Source: MGIIb-P sp963934015
GTDB taxonomy: Archaea; Thermoplasmatota; Poseidoniia; Poseidoniales; Thalassarchaeaceae
Assembly (NCBI GenBank): GCA_963934015.1
Contig: CAWVWT010000030.1
Coordinates: 1-16,285 of the forward strand
Length of the DNA: 16,285 nt
Reading direction: 5' to 3'
This document shows positions 1 to 7,956 of the stretch, piece by piece. Made by a program: the position numbers and the translations under genes. Below the pieces are notes generated by a model that had not been told where the DNA came from, did no database searches, and saw only the letters and a list, made by a program, of their open reading frames with translations. Position 1 is the first letter of the stretch; each line of letters opens with the position of its first letter.

Positions 1-54
1 GCAACTCACCGGGTGCTGGGAGTGGTGGCAACTCACCGGGTGCTGGGAGTGGTG
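1..54 (-). repeat. Two perfect 27-bp tandem repeats coding a 9-residue Pro-rich unit
   Basis: Bases 1-27 and 28-54 are identical. Read on the minus strand in the protease frame, each codes a unit of the type LPPLPAPGE. The repeat touches the window edge, so more copies may follow to the left. It lies in the predicted cytoplasmic tail, after the membrane anchor. There is no spacer between copies, so it is coding repetition and not a CRISPR array. Confidence 0.9.
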
Positions 55-3000
55 GTAAACCAGATTCCTCCAATGCCTTGTGCATCTCATCCATGACCTG
101 CTTCATTTCGGCCTCAACAGCACGGCGTTCACGCCTAGATGTGCGGGCTGCGCGACTTGAATCGGGATCAATCTCTTCAGATCTATCCTCAATAATGACG
201 GCACTTACCGGTGGAGGAGATTCGTTAGCAACTGTAGTATTTTCATCGGTAGGATCTTCCTCATTGTCGTCGATTGAAACAATTGGAGTTGTTTCGACAT
301 CATCACTGCTATCTTCAGATTCTAGATCTACCCAATTTTCATTGACAAAATCAGCCTGACTATCGGACCCTGATCTACGTCTTCGGTTACCAACCACGAC
401 AAAGGTGACAAATAATGAAAGCGAGCAGAAAGTAATCAACACAGAATTCATCAATGCTTGGAATGTAGATTCATCTAGGTTCACCCACAAACGAATCTCA
501 TCCAACCATCCATTGTCTGATTTTTCAGCGGTTGGATCTTCCACCATTTTCCGAACGCGAAGGCCATTACTGGTCACATATGTAAAATGAAGTTCGCCAG
601 AATCATCTGTACGCCATGCGGTGAGAAGAACGCCGCTACTGATTCGATCTGAAAGCCACATGTCATCGCTACCATCTGCATCAGAAAGTAGCCCATAGTG
701 GAGTTTGGGGCCTGTTGGGGAAACCATATCATAGATAATTTGAACTCCGCGATTTGTTTCAAGAAGTGCAATATTTGACAAGCCGCGTGCAGGGGTACGA
801 GTTTCAATGCCTTGATACCATGAAGTGGGTGATATCCGAGTCACCAATTCTGCATTTGCTTCAGTCCCTTCTCGCCAAGCAGTGAAAATAATTTCAGACC
901 CATTGGTGTGCTCAACCAACAACATTTTTCCATAGGTGGCATCGTCTCCTACGGCAATTGAAAAGGCCCAGTTCTGTTCATCGGCGTTACCATGTGCATA
1001 GAACATACCAAGACGTTCCTCACCTGTTGAATCATCTCGTAAATTTTGATGCAAAATATGGATGTCTTTCTTTCCGATTTCAACTTGAATCGGGGATGCT
1101 GAGCGGGGATACATGTCAATGTCAAGAACGGTGTTCCTGCGAATATCCCAATCTTCTGGCGATGCTGATAGCGGTGAATCAGTTTCGACAAGGAAGATTG
1201 TGGTGAGGTCTTGGTAGGTACCACCTGTCACTAAATCTCGATGGTAGCCAGCAATCAGAACCTTGTCATCCCTTTGATCAAGTCCCAATCCCCAATAAGT
1301 CCCTTCAGCAGAAAGAAGGCCAGGCATCTTATCTTGACGTGGTGTCATTTGACATGTACGATCGATTGTCGTATACGATACCGTCGTGCGAGTGAACGAA
1401 TTTTCATCTAGGTAAGCGCGAGTCCATACGACGGTGACAATGCCCTGGTAACTGTTGACTGCGATGTCACCAAGCCATTCATTTTCCAACTCCAAGCAAG
1501 TGTACAATGATTGATCAACAGCCATTCGATGTACCAATATCTTTGACCCCATGGATGTGAACAACAGTGAATCTTCACCCAAGCCAGCAGATGCCTCTAT
1601 GGTGTGGGTGGATTGGAGTGCAGGTGTTCGTGACCCGGATAGAGTAACATGATCTTGAACAACTACGAAATCGACAATATTGTTGTCTGAAACAAGATCT
1701 GTAGAAGTAATCACCGTCGCGCGATATGCAATACCGCGCGCATCGGAAATATTTCCTGCAAAGTTGATGCTGGAACTCATTTGTCCAATGATGACCGTTG
1801 CATTGAATATATCATACAACTCATATCCAAATTCGTTCATCATACTCAATTCAACCGAAAATTGCTCCGAATCTCTAGCCCCTAGATTGTCGACACGAAT
1901 CGATATTGTGTATGGTTCATTGGGCCTAGGAACTGCTGGTGAAGTTGTAACAGCACCCGGTCGTATGGCGAGATCGACACCATCTGGGCGAGGCTGGACC
2001 GGGAATGTGATGGTGGCTGAATTATCAGATCGATCCGATTCTGTAATCGCTTGACCGGGGTCGATGATAATCTCCAATTCCTGATCTCCACTGGCCATTG
2101 GATTCCAATACAGGGTGACCTCGACAACATGGCCTGGTTGGATAGTTGGAATAGTGGCTTCACTGCGCTTTGTACCTTGTTCTCTGAGATGTACAACAAC
2201 ATCTTCTGCCGCCAAATCGCCGTGGTTTCGGACTTCTGCTCTAACTTCAAGAAACGTATTGACATATGCGTCATCAATGGGGATTCCATACTCTTCAACG
2301 GAAATTGAACCAAATATCGACAATGCTGGAGCAGGTGGATAATTGTCAACTTCTATTGATTTGCGAATCTCATCTGTTGTAACCAATGATTCATCAACGC
2401 CACGAATGGCAATTTGGTGCGTGCCATCGCTAACATCTGTTGAATCCCATTCCACGCTCCAATCTCTATTTTGACAAGCCGGGCGGGGTGAGAAATGATC
2501 TTGTTGCCATTCACCACGATCAATTCGCCATTCAATCATCTGATGTTCCGGGGTGAGGAATGTGCCACTGATATCAGTCACACCACTAACAGTAGACTGA
2601 CCTGAAGGTTGACTCAATTGAAGTTCTTGAGTACCCTGTTTCAAATCTAAAGTTGTAATATTTGACCAAATATCATTGTCTAGAAGGGCTTTAACCTCAA
2701 AGATAATTTCCCGTCCATGTTCGCAATAATCCTGCCAATCTTGAACATCAAAATTCAAGAACCAATCCTCACCTCCAGATGCAGTTCTCCAGTCGAAAAC
2801 AATTTGTTGTGCAGGTGTCCGATACCAAGCGCGAACTCTCACTTCTTCAACATTCACTGAAGGAGGCGGGGTGACATTTCCCCTGATACGATATGTTTCA
2901 CCAGCAATAATCCAAGACCCATTGGTTGGAGTTTCAATATTTACCCAATCACAGTTTTCTAAATTTGGGCATCCGGAAGCGGTTGTATTGTTTGAGGAAT

Positions 3001-4699
3001 TTCCGCCACCGCCACCGCCACCGCCGCCGCCGCCACCGAGTCCAGAGAGCAATTGAGAACCGTCTACAATTCCGAATCCATACTTTTCATTCCATACTGG
3101 ATCCAATTCCGTGTCATATGGATTACCCCTCACCTCTGAATTCTCACGTAATAACTCGCGAATATCATCAAGCTCTAATTCACCATCAATACCCAACATG
3201 ATAGCGATTAATCCACTCACATGCGGTGTTGCCATGCTGGTCCCATCCATATCTTGGTAATCGTTGTCAGCCAACGGTCGAGGTTGATTTGGCAATTGTA
3301 CAGAACCTTCCTGATGCCGGGGTGCATTGATTCCCGAACCTGGAGCAACAACATCTGGTTTCATTTCATCCCATGTATCATCATCACCATCGTCTTCACG
3401 TGGCCCCCAATTGGAATAATCTGCAATTTCATCATCGGAACGAGAATGCGAATCTTGTTCATCGATTGCTCCGATCGCAATCGATGAATCGGCACTCGCT
3501 GGACTAGGCACTCTCCGCATACCATCATTGCCCATTGCAATGACACAAATGAGGCCAGCATCTGAAGCCGAATTCACCAGAGTTGACTCGGCAGAGGTTC
3601 CATTGTCACCTGGATCATCCGAATTTGGATTGCTCACACTGCCATATGACATGGACAGGATGTCAATGCCGTTGCTGGACTGATTGTTACCCCAGTCCGT
3701 ATCAACATTGTTGATGGCCCATTGCAAACCACTCAGCGTGGCCTGCGAATTTGTGCCGCCGGCGTCAGTGAGTACCTTCACATCAACCAAAAATGCCCCT
3801 GGTGCAACACCCACGAAGACTCGGTCACTACTACCGGTTCCAATACTGGTTCCGGCAACGTGTGTTCCATGACCATTGGAATCATCAGGGTCATCAGTAC
3901 CATCTGTGTTCGAAAAGGTGTTTGTTGCATCATAACCTGCAACCCATTTTTGGTCGACGTAACCATTGGCATCGATATCTGGGTCATCGTTTACATCATC
4001 AAAATCATTCAGAGAACGATGTTCATTGTCGACACCAGTATCAAGAATGGCGACGACTACCCCGTCGCCGCGATGGCCAAGTGTTTGCATTGTATCCCGA
4101 TATTCTTCAGATTCACGAACTTTCATCGCTGGAACAGAATTGTCGAGAAATGGAATCATTACATTTTGCTGCTCAACGGTGACAACACCATCAAGCCGCC
4201 AAATCGAAAGTAGGGCTGATAGCGGTACATGGTCGACTGAAATGGTATGGATGGACTCAAGAACATCAAACCAAGCTCCTTCTTCGACCCAGCCATTTGC
4301 TAGCAAAGTCGATTTGAGTTCATTGATTTCCTTGGACCCAGGGTGCTCAGCATAATCTACATGGATGGCAACGGTAAGTCGACCACCCGGACCTTCGATG
4401 GCTGTCGTGCTCACCGATTCGTATTCGCCACCTAAGATTCGTTGCAGCCGGTCATCCATGCCGTTGTGATCTCGGTCGGGGGAATAGGCTTGCCAGGGTC
4501 CTGCGCCTCGGTTAGGGGTTGGGCAAGATTCACCGTTTTCACAGATTAGGGCGGGAAGTCCAGAAACAAAAATAGTCGGTTCTTCGTGAACTTCAAACCC
4601 TTCGGAAGTACCTCCAAGAGCGAGGGGTGACATCGAGGTGAGGAGCATCAACAAGACCGCAAATAGCGGAGCCTTGAGGGTGGATTCACTCGACGGCAT
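1..4699 (-). CDS. Giant secreted, membrane-anchored subtilisin-like serine protease (S8), C-terminal end missing
   Basis: This is one open frame of at least 1,566 codons, open at the left edge. A Sec-type signal peptide (Lys, then about 17 hydrophobic residues) precedes an I9-like propeptide region with a DRDHNGMDD calcium-like loop. The S8 domain has its triad at Asp220 (ILDTGVD), His277 (NGHGTHVAGT) and Ser488 (GTSMATPHVSG), with oxyanion Asn391 (AMGNDG), so it should be active. Asp-rich loops between Asp and His probably bind calcium. After a 12-Gly linker come two Ig-like modules (about 582-785), two CARDB-like modules (about 791-1005), and a propeller-like region (about 1016-1400). Next are one membrane helix (about 1413-1438), an NRRRR stop-transfer and an acidic cytoplasmic tail ending in Pro-rich repeats. 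Start ATG 4699 was chosen; in-frame ATG 4705 adds two residues and lies in a hairpin. The enzyme class is certain; the substrate is unknown. A role in degrading external protein is inferred. Confidence 0.93.
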   Translation of the reverse strand, partial: MPSSESTLKAPLFAVLLMLLTSMSPLALGGTSEGFEVHEEPTIFVSGLPALICENGESCPTPNRGAGPWQAYSPDRDHNGMDDRLQRILGGEYESVSTTAIEGPGGRLTVAIHVDYAEHPGSKEINELKSTLLANGWVEEGAWFDVLESIHTISVDHVPLSALLSIWRLDGVVTVEQQNVMIPFLDNSVPAMKVRESEEYRDTMQTLGHRGDGVVVAILDTGVDNEHRSLNDFDDVNDDPDIDANGYVDQKWVAGYDATNTFSNTDGTDDPDDSNGHGTHVAGTSIGTGSSDRVFVGVAPGAFLVDVKVLTDAGGTNSQATLSGLQWAINNVDTDWGNNQSSNGIDILSMSYGSVSNPNSDDPGDNGTSAESTLVNSASDAGLICVIAMGNDGMRRVPSPASADSSIAIGAIDEQDSHSRSDDEIADYSNWGPREDDGDDDTWDEMKPDVVAPGSGINAPRHQEGSVQLPNQPRPLADNDYQDMDGTSMATPHVSGLIAIMLGIDGELELDDIRELLRENSEVRGNPYDTELDPVWNEKYGFGIVDGSQLLSGLGGGGGGGGGGGGNSSNNTTASGCPNLENCDWVNIETPTNGSWIIAGETYRIRGNVTPPPSVNVEEVRVRAWYRTPAQQIVFDWRTASGGEDWFLNFDVQDWQDYCEHGREIIFEVKALLDNDIWSNITTLDLKQGTQELQLSQPSGQSTVSGVTDISGTFLTPEHQMIEWRIDRGEWQQDHFSPRPACQNRDWSVEWDSTDVSDGTHQIAIRGVDESLVTTDEIRKSIEVDNYPPAPALSIFGSISVEEYGIPIDDAYVNTFLEVRAEVRNHGDLAAEDVVVHLREQGTKRSEATIPTIQPGHVVEVTLYWNPMASGDQELEIIIDPGQAITESDRSDNSATITFPVQPRPDGVDLAIRPGAVTTSPAVPRPNEPYTISIRVDNLGARDSEQFSVELSMMNEFGYELYDIFNATVIIGQMSSSINFAGNISDARGIAYRATVITSTDLVSDNNIVDFVVVQDHVTLSGSRTPALQSTHTIEASAGLGEDSLLFTSMGSKILVHRMAVDQSLYTCLELENEWLGDIAVNSYQGIVTVVWTRAYLDENSFTRTTVSYTTIDRTCQMTPRQDKMPGLLSAEGTYWGLGLDQRDDKVLIAGYHRDLVTGGTYQDLTTIFLVETDSPLSASPEDWDIRRNTVLDIDMYPRSASPIQVEIGKKDIHILHQNLRDDSTGEERLGMFYAHGNADEQNWAFSIAVGDDATYGKMLLVEHTNGSEIIFTAWREGTEANAELVTRISPTSWYQGIETRTPARGLSNIALLETNRGVQIIYDMVSPTGPKLHYGLLSDADGSDDMWLSDRISSGVLLTAWRTDDSGELHFTYVTSNGLRVRKMVEDPTAEKSDNGWLDEIRLWVNLDESTFQALMNSVLITFCSLSLFVTFVVVGNRRRRSGSDSQADFVNENWVDLESEDSSDDVETTPIVSIDDNEEDPTDENTTVANESPPPVSAVIIEDRSEEIDPDSSRAARTSRRERRAVEAEMKQVMDEMHKALEESGLPPLPAPGELPPLPAPGEL
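3002..3037 (-). repeat. Poly-glycine tract (12 Gly) between protease and accessory domains
   Basis: Twelve consecutive GGN codons form a triplet repeat inside the subtilase gene, just after the catalytic domain (residues about 555-566). It is followed by a NSSNNTT-like Ser/Asn/Thr stretch. Such a tract is expected to be a flexible linker, and its triplet nature makes it prone to length change by slippage. The codons mix GGC, GGT and GGA, so it is not a pure triplet run. Confidence 0.9.
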
Positions 4700-4702
4700 A
4701 TG

Positions 4703-4717
4703 CATCCCGAAGGGATG
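4703..4717 (-). promoter_or_regulatory. Hairpin over the first candidate start codon of the subtilase
   Basis: On the minus strand CATCCC-TTC-GGGATG forms a perfect 6-bp stem with a 3-base loop. Its 3' arm contains the ATG at 4705. The second in-frame ATG at 4699 lies just outside the stem. If the stem forms in mRNA it would favour initiation at 4699. A 6-bp dyad of this form is expected several times by chance in 16 kb, so only its position makes it notable. Confidence 0.4.
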
Positions 4718-4731
4718 GCACCCCCCGATGA

Positions 4732-4740
4732 CGTATAACA
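4732..4740 (-). promoter_or_regulatory. Possible TATA box of the subtilase gene
   Basis: The minus strand reads TGTTATACG here, centred about 31 bases upstream of ATG 4705 and 37 upstream of ATG 4699. That is roughly the distance expected for an archaeal TATA box serving a leaderless or short-leader transcript. No purine-rich BRE is obvious, so this is a weak positional call. Confidence 0.35.
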
Positions 4741-4750
4741 CCAACCGAAT

Positions 4751-4767
4751 CAGGACCGTAGGTCCTG
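4751..4767. other. Perfect 7-bp inverted repeat between rhomboid and subtilase genes
   Basis: CAGGACC and GGTCCTG are separated by three bases. The element lies 13 bases past the rhomboid stop and just upstream of the possible TATA box. It could be a weak rhomboid transcript hairpin or a protein-binding dyad for the subtilase promoter. No T-tract follows on the minus strand, which weakens a terminator reading. About one such dyad is expected by chance in a window this size. Confidence 0.4.
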
Positions 4768-4780
4768 TAGACGAATCTTG

Positions 4781-5773
4781 TCAAGGCCACTCTAAATGGG
4801 TGGTTTGAACTGTGCATCGAAGGACGGTAATTCCTTCAATTTCTAATGATAATAATTGGGCATCACAAACGGGACACTGTGCTTGTTCTGCCAGTTGTTC
4901 AAGCCACGCCTGTCGTGTTTCAAGTTCATCGCCTTCCTCACGCAATCTCTGCATGGTGCGCAGTGCCGAGCCTGTCAATTTCCCATCCCATGGATCGGTG
5001 GACATGTCCCTCATTCGCGATTTGATTGCCTTGTGCTGAGCTTCCATACCGCCTTTGGATGAAGGACCACTATCCACTGTTCCAATCGGAACCAAACCCC
5101 CTTTTGCTATCGGTTTGGCAAGTACATAGCAGGCGATAAATCCAGTGATATGCGCAAGGTGGGCAACATTCGATGTAGAAGTTGGATATTGCATGACTTC
5201 AAGCGCGAATTTGAACAAAGCAATCCAAGCGACGGGCCATCGTCGAATGAGAATCAATGGGAACTCAATTTCATCCCGTGGCCAGCAAGCCAAATAGCAT
5301 CCAAGCAAACCGAACGCAGCACCGGAAGCACCCAAACAAGGTGTTGTACTTTCCCAATTGGCTAGAGTCCAACCGATATTGCCGCCCAATACTCCAATCA
5401 CATAGATAATCAGGAATCGCCCACGTCCTAAGCGCTGCTCAAGAGGAACTCCGACAAGGATGATGACGAGTGCATTCCCCAATACATGAACCGTACTCGC
5501 ATGCAACCAAGCGGCCGTAATGTAGCGGTGCATTTCGCTGGTTTCAAGCGCCCATGCCGGAAGTAGTGCCCCAAGTGCCCGCATTAGATCGAACCCAACA
5601 TGCCAAGCAAGGATGGATTGAAACAACCACGCGAGAATGAGAGAGGCCCCGATTCCAAGGGCCATTGGAGTTTTCTTAATCCAAGCATAAACCAACGGTG
5701 AGAGGGCTGCGGCAAGCCAAATAAATGCATAGATCCAGTAGGTTATCGTCACCTCCGACCATGGTAGCCCCAT
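4781..5773 (-). CDS. Rhomboid-family intramembrane serine protease with C-terminal zinc knuckle
   Basis: Numbering below is from ATG 5872. The polytopic protein shows the rhomboid signature: HVLGN (129-133), nucleophile Ser183 in GASGAAFG and general base His241 in AHITGF, so the Ser-His dyad is intact. These proteases cut membrane-spanning segments within the bilayer. About 100 hydrophilic residues follow the last helix and end in CPVC with a later C-x5-H, a possible four-ligand zinc knuckle. I chose ATG 5773, directly before the first helix, because the longer frame from ATG 5872 adds 33 residues and overlaps the divergent ABC gene by 40 bases; neither start has an SD. The gene lies 75-81 bases upstream of the membrane-anchored subtilase on the same strand. 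The family is firm; the start and substrate are not. Confidence 0.9.
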   Translation of the reverse strand: MGLPWSEVTITYWIYAFIWLAAALSPLVYAWIKKTPMALGIGASLILAWLFQSILAWHVGFDLMRALGALLPAWALETSEMHRYITAAWLHASTVHVLGNALVIILVGVPLEQRLGRGRFLIIYVIGVLGGNIGWTLANWESTTPCLGASGAAFGLLGCYLACWPRDEIEFPLILIRRWPVAWIALFKFALEVMQYPTSTSNVAHLAHITGFIACYVLAKPIAKGGLVPIGTVDSGPSSKGGMEAQHKAIKSRMRDMSTDPWDGKLTGSALRTMQRLREEGDELETRQAWLEQLAEQAQCPVCDAQLLSLEIEGITVLRCTVQTTHLEWP

Positions 5774-5832
5774 GCATTGACTCAGTTGGTTCAGATGCTT
5801 GACCTCTTCGCCGCAGGGCTCAAGCCAAGTGT

Positions 5833-7098
5833 ATGATTCGAAGAATTGTGGCCCTACTCGATGTCGAGGCATTAACGGTACGTAGAGGGACCCGGGATAT
5901 CCTTGGAAATTTCAATATGAAAATTGAATCAGGCAATTGCATTATTCTGACTGGTGAAAATGGTTCGGGAAAGTCAACTCTACTGGAATCCATCGCTGGA
6001 ATCATCCCGATTCAATCGGGTAAAGTCACAATCCAACGCCCCTTTGGACTCACACTCCAATCAGGAGGTATGAATGGAGATGAATTGGTAGATGAACGCC
6101 TTGATTATGCTGCTCTAGCATCAGGTATCAAAGATGCTGGTGAATTACTCAAACATTGGAACCTAGATCATCGCAGCCATGACAGAATCGGTCAACTTTC
6201 AGGAGGATTGTACCGCCGATTGGCCGTCCTGCAAGGATTGATGCCAGCTTATGGGGATCAATCTCGAATCTGTTTGCTCGATGAACCCTCGGAAGGATTG
6301 GATGATGCATCCATTGAGATACTTCTCACAGATATCGCTACACTACGTGCGCGTGGGCATGCATTCCTAATCGCCACCCATGACGCGCGTTTACACGAAT
6401 GTGCAACAACACTGTTGGAACTGAATGGAAATTCAACGGACGTTACACCGACGCACCAATCTGCAGATGCCCCTAAATTTTCAACAAACGAATCGAAACT
6501 CTCACTGTCACGCTGGTCATCTACTTTGGACCGTCGAACGAAATGGCCGCTTCTTTCTCGGGGTGTCCCTCTCATCGCATCGATACTGGTTTTGTTCGCC
6601 TTACTTGGAAACAATATTGGTGCACTCATTCTCGTTCCGACATTCTTGGCTTCAATCCCCTGTCTTTCTTCATTACACCATGCAAAGGAAACTCGCTCTG
6701 GAGATTGGTGGTTAGCGATGGGGGGGCGGTTGTTCACAATCGACTCATTATCGATATTGTTGATTTTGATCTCACCTTTGCTAACCACTTCAATTTTTGG
6801 AATCGGGCATGAATCATCAATTTGGATGTTCATTGGTTTACCCTTTGTCGGTATTTACCTCGCCAGCGGGGCGATTCATGAATTGGCACTAAAGTTGCCG
6901 AGAACAGGGGGGCAATATACTCCACTTCTATCACTGATTCTAATATGGCCTCTGCTGATTGCAAATGATGCAATTGCCACTTGTTCAGATCCTTCGATGT
7001 GCTCGGACCCTTGGCTGCCACTAATTGTAGCAACGGGAATTCCACTCATCATCTGGTTTAGCCTTCCAATACTGCATCCACGCACAGCGTCAAATTGA
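5833..7098 (+). CDS. ccmA: CcmA-CcmB fusion: heme exporter ATPase joined to its membrane subunit
   Basis: The N-terminal 200 residues are an ABC ATPase: Walker A GENGSGKST (41-49), signature LSGG (122-125), Walker B ICLLDEP (146-152) with Glu151, and His183 in the H-loop. From about residue 238 there are roughly six hydrophobic segments in 184 residues, resembling a short CcmB. In most organisms CcmA (about 200 residues) and CcmB (about 220) are separate. CcmABCD uses ATP to release heme-loaded CcmE during System I cytochrome c maturation. The following ccmC and ccmD strongly support this reading. The stop overlaps ccmC (TGATG). GTG 5848 is a good alternative start, since it gives the usual ALLDVEALTV-type beginning. 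The ATPase call is certain; the CcmB call rests on topology and context, so another two-domain ABC exporter is possible. Confidence 0.8.
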   Translation: MIRRIVALLDVEALTVRRGTRDILGNFNMKIESGNCIILTGENGSGKSTLLESIAGIIPIQSGKVTIQRPFGLTLQSGGMNGDELVDERLDYAALASGIKDAGELLKHWNLDHRSHDRIGQLSGGLYRRLAVLQGLMPAYGDQSRICLLDEPSEGLDDASIEILLTDIATLRARGHAFLIATHDARLHECATTLLELNGNSTDVTPTHQSADAPKFSTNESKLSLSRWSSTLDRRTKWPLLSRGVPLIASILVLFALLGNNIGALILVPTFLASIPCLSSLHHAKETRSGDWWLAMGGRLFTIDSLSILLILISPLLTTSIFGIGHESSIWMFIGLPFVGIYLASGAIHELALKLPRTGGQYTPLLSLILIWPLLIANDAIATCSDPSMCSDPWLPLIVATGIPLIIWFSLPILHPRTASN

Positions 7099-7799
7099 TG
7101 AGCAGGGGGGAACGGCAGATGGGTATGCGAGGCGTATGGCTGATGTTACTGGGCCTCGCCATTGCCGGTTTGGCCATGGTGCTCGGATTTGTTGTTGCAC
7201 CAGGTGCTCAAGGTTTCGAAGGTGATTCGTATCGCATCATCTTCTGGCACGTACCAGCTGCATGGACTTCTTTCCTTGCATTCGGTATGCTTTTCATGGG
7301 TAGTTTAGCTTGGTTTTGGAAACGATCAGAATGGGGTTGGACTTTGGCCGGAGTGGCAGCCGAATTGAGTCTTCTTTTCGGATTGTGTGTTGTCACTTCA
7401 GGCCCCATCTGGGGCGCTGCAGAGTGGGGGGTTCCTTGGGATTGGACTGATGCCAGATTGAATACCTATGGTGTCCTCTCAGCAATCGCCCTCTTTCTGG
7501 TTCTATCTCGTCGCAGTCAGCCGGACACACCCGAATTCAGAGACGTTTTTTCAGGTATAGGGTTGTTCGGTTTCCTACTCGTTCCAATCACCTATATGGC
7601 GACGCGTTGGTGGCAAGAAAGACACCCAGGCCCCGTCATTGGTGGTGGAAATGGAAGTGGAGTCGATTCAATCATCTTACAAATCTGGCTTTTGGCATTT
7701 CTTGGCATGACCATTCTACTGGTTGGACAAGCGATGGTCAGTTGGGAAGTACAAAAATGCGAGCAGCGTCTCGCTGAACTACAGCAAAGGATGGATTGA
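7098..7799 (+). CDS. ccmC: CcmC heme-handling membrane protein
   Basis: This 233-residue protein has about six membrane helices and the tryptophan-rich loop of the heme-handling family (WGVPWDWTDARL). Two candidate axial heme ligands are visible: His51 (FWHVPAAW) and His176 (RWWQERHPGP). CcmC holds heme on the outer face of the membrane and passes it to CcmE in System I cytochrome c maturation. Length and motif order match the family. ATG 7098 overlaps the stop of the upstream gene, indicating coupled translation. ATG 7119 is an alternative start, preceded at suitable distance by a G-rich stretch (7105-7110). A Gly/Ser-rich insert (GGGNGSG) sits between the second heme motif and the last helix. 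CcmC is favoured over CcsA by length and by the ccmAB and ccmD neighbours. Confidence 0.92.
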   Translation: MSRGERQMGMRGVWLMLLGLAIAGLAMVLGFVVAPGAQGFEGDSYRIIFWHVPAAWTSFLAFGMLFMGSLAWFWKRSEWGWTLAGVAAELSLLFGLCVVTSGPIWGAAEWGVPWDWTDARLNTYGVLSAIALFLVLSRRSQPDTPEFRDVFSGIGLFGFLLVPITYMATRWWQERHPGPVIGGGNGSGVDSIILQIWLLAFLGMTILLVGQAMVSWEVQKCEQRLAELQQRMD

Positions 7800-7800
7800 G

Positions 7801-7956
7801 ATGAGTGATGTCGTATATTTGGCCGCAGCATACGCTGCCATGATTGGTTTGATTGGATGGTTCACTTGGCAATTGCTAGATCGCCTCAGAGATGTCCAAG
7901 CAAGAATTGAGGCGGTTGAAGAGTCATTAACGAATCCTGCGGATTCGGATGAATAA
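7801..7956 (+). CDS. ccmD: CcmD-like small heme exporter subunit (51 residues)
   Basis: This small protein starts one base after the ccmC stop. It has one membrane helix beginning YLAAAYAAMIGLIGW, then a basic/amphipathic helix (LLDRLRDVQARIEAVEE) and an acidic end. CcmD proteins are 40-70 residues with exactly this form: an aromatic/Ala-rich helix followed by a charged cytoplasmic tail. In studied systems CcmD bridges the CcmABC complex and helps release holo-CcmE. Sequence conservation in CcmD is low, so the call rests on size, topology and position right after ccmC. ATG 7801 is the only sensible start, and no distinct SD is needed given the coupling to ccmC. Confidence 0.8.
   Translation: MSDVVYLAAAYAAMIGLIGWFTWQLLDRLRDVQARIEAVEESLTNPADSDE

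Noticed and set aside
1..54. CRISPR-like direct repeats
   Set aside because: The 27-bp copies are directly adjacent with no spacers and keep the reading frame of a Pro-rich protein tail.
1882..2349. 155-residue minus-strand frame within the subtilase region
   Set aside because: It is another frame of the same strand; the long subtilase frame is continuous here and codes CARDB-like modules.
2871..3056. Plus-strand frame with a run of prolines
   Set aside because: It is the antisense shadow of the poly-Gly linker of the subtilase; the rest of the frame has no protein-like features.
5774..5872. 33-residue N-terminal extension of the rhomboid
   Set aside because: It would overlap the divergent ABC gene by 40 bases and has no SD. 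It is not excluded; the shorter start was only preferred.
6258..6833. 191-residue minus-strand frame opposite ccmAB
   Set aside because: It lies antisense to the Walker B motif, H-loop and first membrane helices of a well-supported ABC protein and resembles no known protein.
7723..7956. 77-residue version of the CcmD protein
   Set aside because: The first 26 residues come from ccmC in another frame; ATG 7801 right after the ccmC stop gives the typical CcmD.
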